NCBI GenBank assembly: GCA_009841615.1
Contig: VXLL01000018.1
Span: 124,001-188,000 of the forward strand
Direction: 5' to 3'
Origin: Gammaproteobacteria bacterium
GTDB taxonomy: Bacteria > Pseudomonadota > Gammaproteobacteria > Pseudomonadales > Azotimanducaceae
Length of the DNA: 64,000 nt
The notes under the pieces were generated by a model. It was not told the DNA's origin and ran no database searches. It saw nothing but the letters and a program-made list of their open reading frames with translations. Position 1 is the stretch's first letter; each line of letters starts with the position of its first letter. The position numbers and the translations under genes were made by a program. Below, one piece after another: positions 61,901 to 64,000 of the stretch.

Positions 61901-64000
61901 CCTCCCAAAGAACAAACTCTTTACCGGTTACCCAGAGTCGTAGATCTGATTTATGGACATTACCATTGGTATCTTGAACTGACGCTTCGGTTCGATATTG
62001 ACCTGGCGTTTCCGGCGTGAACATACAAGTGGATATTTCACTAGTCGACACGTCGGAACATTGATGCACCAGTTCCCAGCTAGTGTGATACATACGATTG
62101 AACTGCGACGGAGTAACGCCGCTTTGGACACGCGCTAAAGCTGTCACACGTTTGTACACGTTGACCTCGAACGGAGCACCGACTGAAGGTGTACCGTCCT
62201 GTGTAACTACTATCGTTTCGATCGTCGATGGAGTTCCTGATTGAAGTATCGAACGATCCGTGGATCGCAATCCAATGTATCGATTAACTCCTCGATAACG
62301 TACGGACGCCCGAGCTGTCACATATTTACCTCGGTCACTTCGTATTGCAGACTCTACGGTAAGAGTCCCGAAATAGATTTTGCTTTTTAATCTCTGTATT
62401 GATGTTTGTCGGCTACCTACTTTGTCCAACGTTGTTTGACGTTGCAATAAGGTCTGTCGACGCACTCGGTCAGAATGATTAAATCGAAATTTCTTCGCCA
62501 GTTCGGTATCGAAGAATATGCTTCTTGGTTGGATCCAAACGGTAATCCTGCTGTGTGCATCCATGTATGCACCGCCAGCATGAAACTCGCTGGTAGTCGA
62601 GACTGTGAATGGGTCGTTAAATTGAAACTCGTCTCCATGGATCAACTGTGACACACGAATTGGATTCGGGGTGAAATCACTTACAAAAAAATCCATATCG
62701 GTTGCGATGGGATGAAGTAAGGGTTCTTCGTTTTCCGACTCCTGGTCAAACGTAGCAGGATTCTCGTAGAAAAGACTGAAACTATACTGTCCCATGATTG
62801 TGGATTTGGACAATCTAAACTCACCTTCAAATGCACCGAATTCATTCAATTCAATCGCTTCATCCGAGTACACCACGTCCCAGTTAGGACCTCTTACTTT
62901 GAGCGAATATTCGCCGTCAGGTGGTAACTGCAGGCGGATGTTTGACCAATCCCTTACGTATCCTTTAAATCTAACTGTGTCTCCCTTGTGGTAAATCCCC
63001 TGTGTTGTCATACCCCATGCGTTCAGGCGGATGTTATCACCTGAATACCAACTGGAAATCCACCTGTTATTGTTGGAATCTGAGGGTAGTCTTAACTGAA
63101 GTGAGGAAATCATGGGTACAACCGCGATCCCTCGTTCACCAGTCACCTTCACCAAGATTGCGCGACAGTCCGGCTCTTCACAGTCTAGATCCTCCCAGTT
63201 TCCATCTATACTTTGATTTGGGTTATATACTCGTTGTCCAATGAGTGTCGCAATCCCCTGCTCATTGGTTTGTGAGCTATGGGCATTTGATGGAACCACG
63301 GCAAAGTCTTTCGGTAATGCCGCATACAGTTCGACACGAGCCCCTTTAACTGGTTGTCCGGACCGTATGTCAGTCACCCAAACTAAGGTGTTAACTGCAC
63401 TCTCTTTGATATAAACCTGATAGGGTGTAGCTTGAGCAAAAAACTTTGTCCGCATCAAGTCTTCTTGAACATCAAACCTCGGTGTCGCCTGAATCGAACC
63501 GAACATCGCACCCGAATCTCCATTCAAAGAGCTCCGCAAGCCAAGATCTTGAATCAGTACTGCGTTGTCTTCTGAGGGTGCTTTTAGATCTCGTACTTGA
63601 TTTTGGTGGGTTCCACGTTTATCGAGGCTTGTAAACTTTACACTGAGTGCATCGACGTTTCGACTAAATATCGGGATCGTGGTTGACACGTCCGACTCTA
63701 CAACGAAAAACCTATCTTCTAAATCAAGCTTAGGTCGGAAGTTACCGGTTTTAAGGTTGATCCGTTTGACGCCCTGGATGTTGCGTCCGAATACATCTTG
63801 GAACGGTAACATTCCCGAATCTGCAGCTTCGTCGATCTCTCCAAACCGTAGTTCATAGTTTGAACTTGGCTGTAGTGGTGTGGGAAGGTTATATGCAACT
63901 TGTTGCGTACTGTCGTAATCTCGAAAGTACCAACGTAGACCTTGAGTCCAGGACCCACTGTGTAACGGGCGAGCGAGTGGAGGATTGGTGGCGAGTAACT
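58977..64000 (-). CDS. Bacterial alpha-2-macroglobulin (YfhM type), 5' end outside window
   Basis: The frame stays open from the first Met at 63812 to the window edge, so at least 62 more residues precede it and the true start is outside. The visible 1673 residues contain repeated macroglobulin beta-sandwich domains, the conserved block WNPSVVAEKGRSKLSFDLPDN with LTSWRVFVLAATTDNRFG, and the thioester motif CWEQ in YPYNCWEQ (Cys codon at 60510-60512). An alpha-helical TED domain and C-terminal receptor-like domains follow. The protein is expected to be an inner-membrane lipoprotein in the periplasm that traps foreign proteases covalently. It is cotranscribed with pbpC. Confidence 0.94.
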   Translation of the reverse strand, partial: LLATNPPLARPLHSGSWTQGLRWYFRDYDSTQQVAYNLPTPLQPSSNYELRFGEIDEAADSGMLPFQDVFGRNIQGVKRINLKTGNFRPKLDLEDRFFVVESDVSTTIPIFSRNVDALSVKFTSLDKRGTHQNQVRDLKAPSEDNAVLIQDLGLRSSLNGDSGAMFGSIQATPRFDVQEDLMRTKFFAQATPYQVYIKESAVNTLVWVTDIRSGQPVKGARVELYAALPKDFAVVPSNAHSSQTNEQGIATLIGQRVYNPNQSIDGNWEDLDCEEPDCRAILVKVTGERGIAVVPMISSLQLRLPSDSNNNRWISSWYSGDNIRLNAWGMTTQGIYHKGDTVRFKGYVRDWSNIRLQLPPDGEYSLKVRGPNWDVVYSDEAIELNEFGAFEGEFRLSKSTIMGQYSFSLFYENPATFDQESENEEPLLHPIATDMDFFVSDFTPNPIRVSQLIHGDEFQFNDPFTVSTTSEFHAGGAYMDAHSRITVWIQPRSIFFDTELAKKFRFNHSDRVRRQTLLQRQTTLDKVGSRQTSIQRLKSKIYFGTLTVESAIRSDRGKYVTARASVRYRGVNRYIGLRSTDRSILQSGTPSTIETIVVTQDGTPSVGAPFEVNVYKRVTALARVQSGVTPSQFNRMYHTSWELVHQCSDVSTSEISTCMFTPETPGQYRTEASVQDTNGNVHKSDLRLWVTGKEFVLWEEALDDRNRFLQLSCVDSELEVGERVRCVVQNPMVNSSALITVERGGIIDQFVEWFDSSTPVIDIDVKPEYMPGFYLSVLVASPRVGDSSPDLTEPDWVDLGIPNYRLGYASFDVSDPARDLTLKVSSNRSRYEPRDKVTLTIASDRSDRSSLPVEYAVVVLDEAVLDLIESRSTYFDPSDAFDRFSRLGVINYSLIRKLIGFRTEKELEEVLATGSRLLKRGAEFGGGGLTDDIRMIDKFIAYWNPSVVAEKGRSKLSFDLPDNLTSWRVFVLAATTDNRFGFAQTSFTSTKDTEIRPIVPNIVSEDDTFDIGISILNRARRKRTIDVELILSGLLSQGANPVYNTRVTLAPYERTTVTHTIRAGLLDLKDVNSTTVQKISLVAHAQDRSDRDSLYVEIPVRSSRVKVTSVDYGVLAEDSIRIPINTSQVSPNAPGALTIDLSTHDFGSLEGVFGYARSYPYNCWEQKIFQAVMAMQSKQLQTQTENADPEVVDADAVIINVLETASDFQAPNGGMTFFVPTNNNVNAYLSAFTALAFTWFEESGYEVDARVVARLHDYLWEVLRDSKSFALGSSQTRATIRAVALNALSKSDGFSQEDLSRYSSEIQNMNLFGLAHILTAATNTDNAETIAELAFDSIMNDRMLVDGSVEFVESVPSIYNFILNSHTRTNCMVLEALSRFSKLAPDLVEHDEMFPLVQTVMSFRGDRAHWSNTQENVYCVNALLTYSKFFGSDNEFIASISLESSDGNEVKLASGLELGATQKSHRIVHSLSSTMTPSIKALSFGRDGKGSGVYSVEMTYFAGTDAALTRLSGFELDREYLVKRDGAWHPLDRDERVAHGEIVKVNLFLTVPATRYHVVVDDTVPGGIEPVSRILATDSVVDMATEDKLSPKSAWFHQFEHAPGSPWPFYHTEKGHENVRFFAKQVRPGRYRMSWVGQAITSGEFQVVPAHTEEMYRPEVFGKSTSRELRIEP

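Noticed and set aside
1-64000. CRISPR arrays, insertion sequences, prophage or integron signals
   Set aside because: I scanned for regularly spaced repeats, transposase motifs and terminal inverted repeats and saw none. The only duplications are the gene pairs and the thrS scar.

Overview
The window is a compact, roughly half-GC stretch of a gammaproteobacterial chromosome, probably from a free-living marine or aquatic lineage. The evidence is SMC (not MukB) next to an apparent zipA start, a full System I cytochrome c maturation cluster, LpxA, BolA, YaaA, YheU, TtcA and a PbpC/alpha-2-macroglobulin pair. Genes are closely packed, often with 4-base ATGA overlaps. I saw no insertion sequence, integrase, phage gene, CRISPR array, tRNA or rRNA. 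The lineage below class cannot be fixed from what is visible.

Layout. 1-8.3 kb, mainly minus strand: start of zipA, smc, a candidate small structured transcript with its own promoter and terminator, a MerR-type regulator with a textbook long-spacer promoter, formate-tetrahydrofolate ligase and an APH-family phosphotransferase. 8.6-11 kb: a short-chain dehydrogenase, YedK/HMCES and a stand-alone lpxA. 11.2-16.4 kb: a five-gene operon with a LolA-like periplasmic protein, two LolC/E-type permeases, a LolD-type ATPase and a predicted outer-membrane protein. 16.4-22.9 kb: gamma-glutamyltranspeptidase, aconitase A and a threonyl-tRNA synthetase without the N-terminal TGS domain.

23-27.3 kb is an accessory island. 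It holds two paralogous membrane-anchored proteins of unknown family with eight shared cysteines, each followed by the same ~120-base 3' flank. The second flank runs directly into a decayed copy of the thrS 3' end. 27.4-36 kb: a small membrane protein, a TonB-dependent receptor, an iodotyrosine-deiodinase-like nitroreductase, then a minus-strand block of prc, lepB, a DUF1244 gene and yaaA. 36.1-46.3 kb, plus strand: PP2C phosphatase, bolA, trhO, ttcA, yheU and ccmABCDEFGHI. This makes tRNA-modification enzymes and the whole haem-attachment machinery of c-type cytochromes.

46.4-48.9 kb: a class III aminotransferase and a minus-strand nucleotide-sanitising pair (Nudix and dimeric dUTPase). 49.3-54 kb is a second accessory island: a 29-codon ORF with a very strong ribosome binding site, a secreted cysteine-containing protein and two large membrane-anchored helical-repeat paralogues of unknown function. 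54.4-64 kb: lon, then on the minus strand pbpC and a bacterial alpha-2-macroglobulin that runs off the window end.

The best candidates for something undescribed are the island beside thrS, the island upstream of lon, and the structured transcript near 4 kb.
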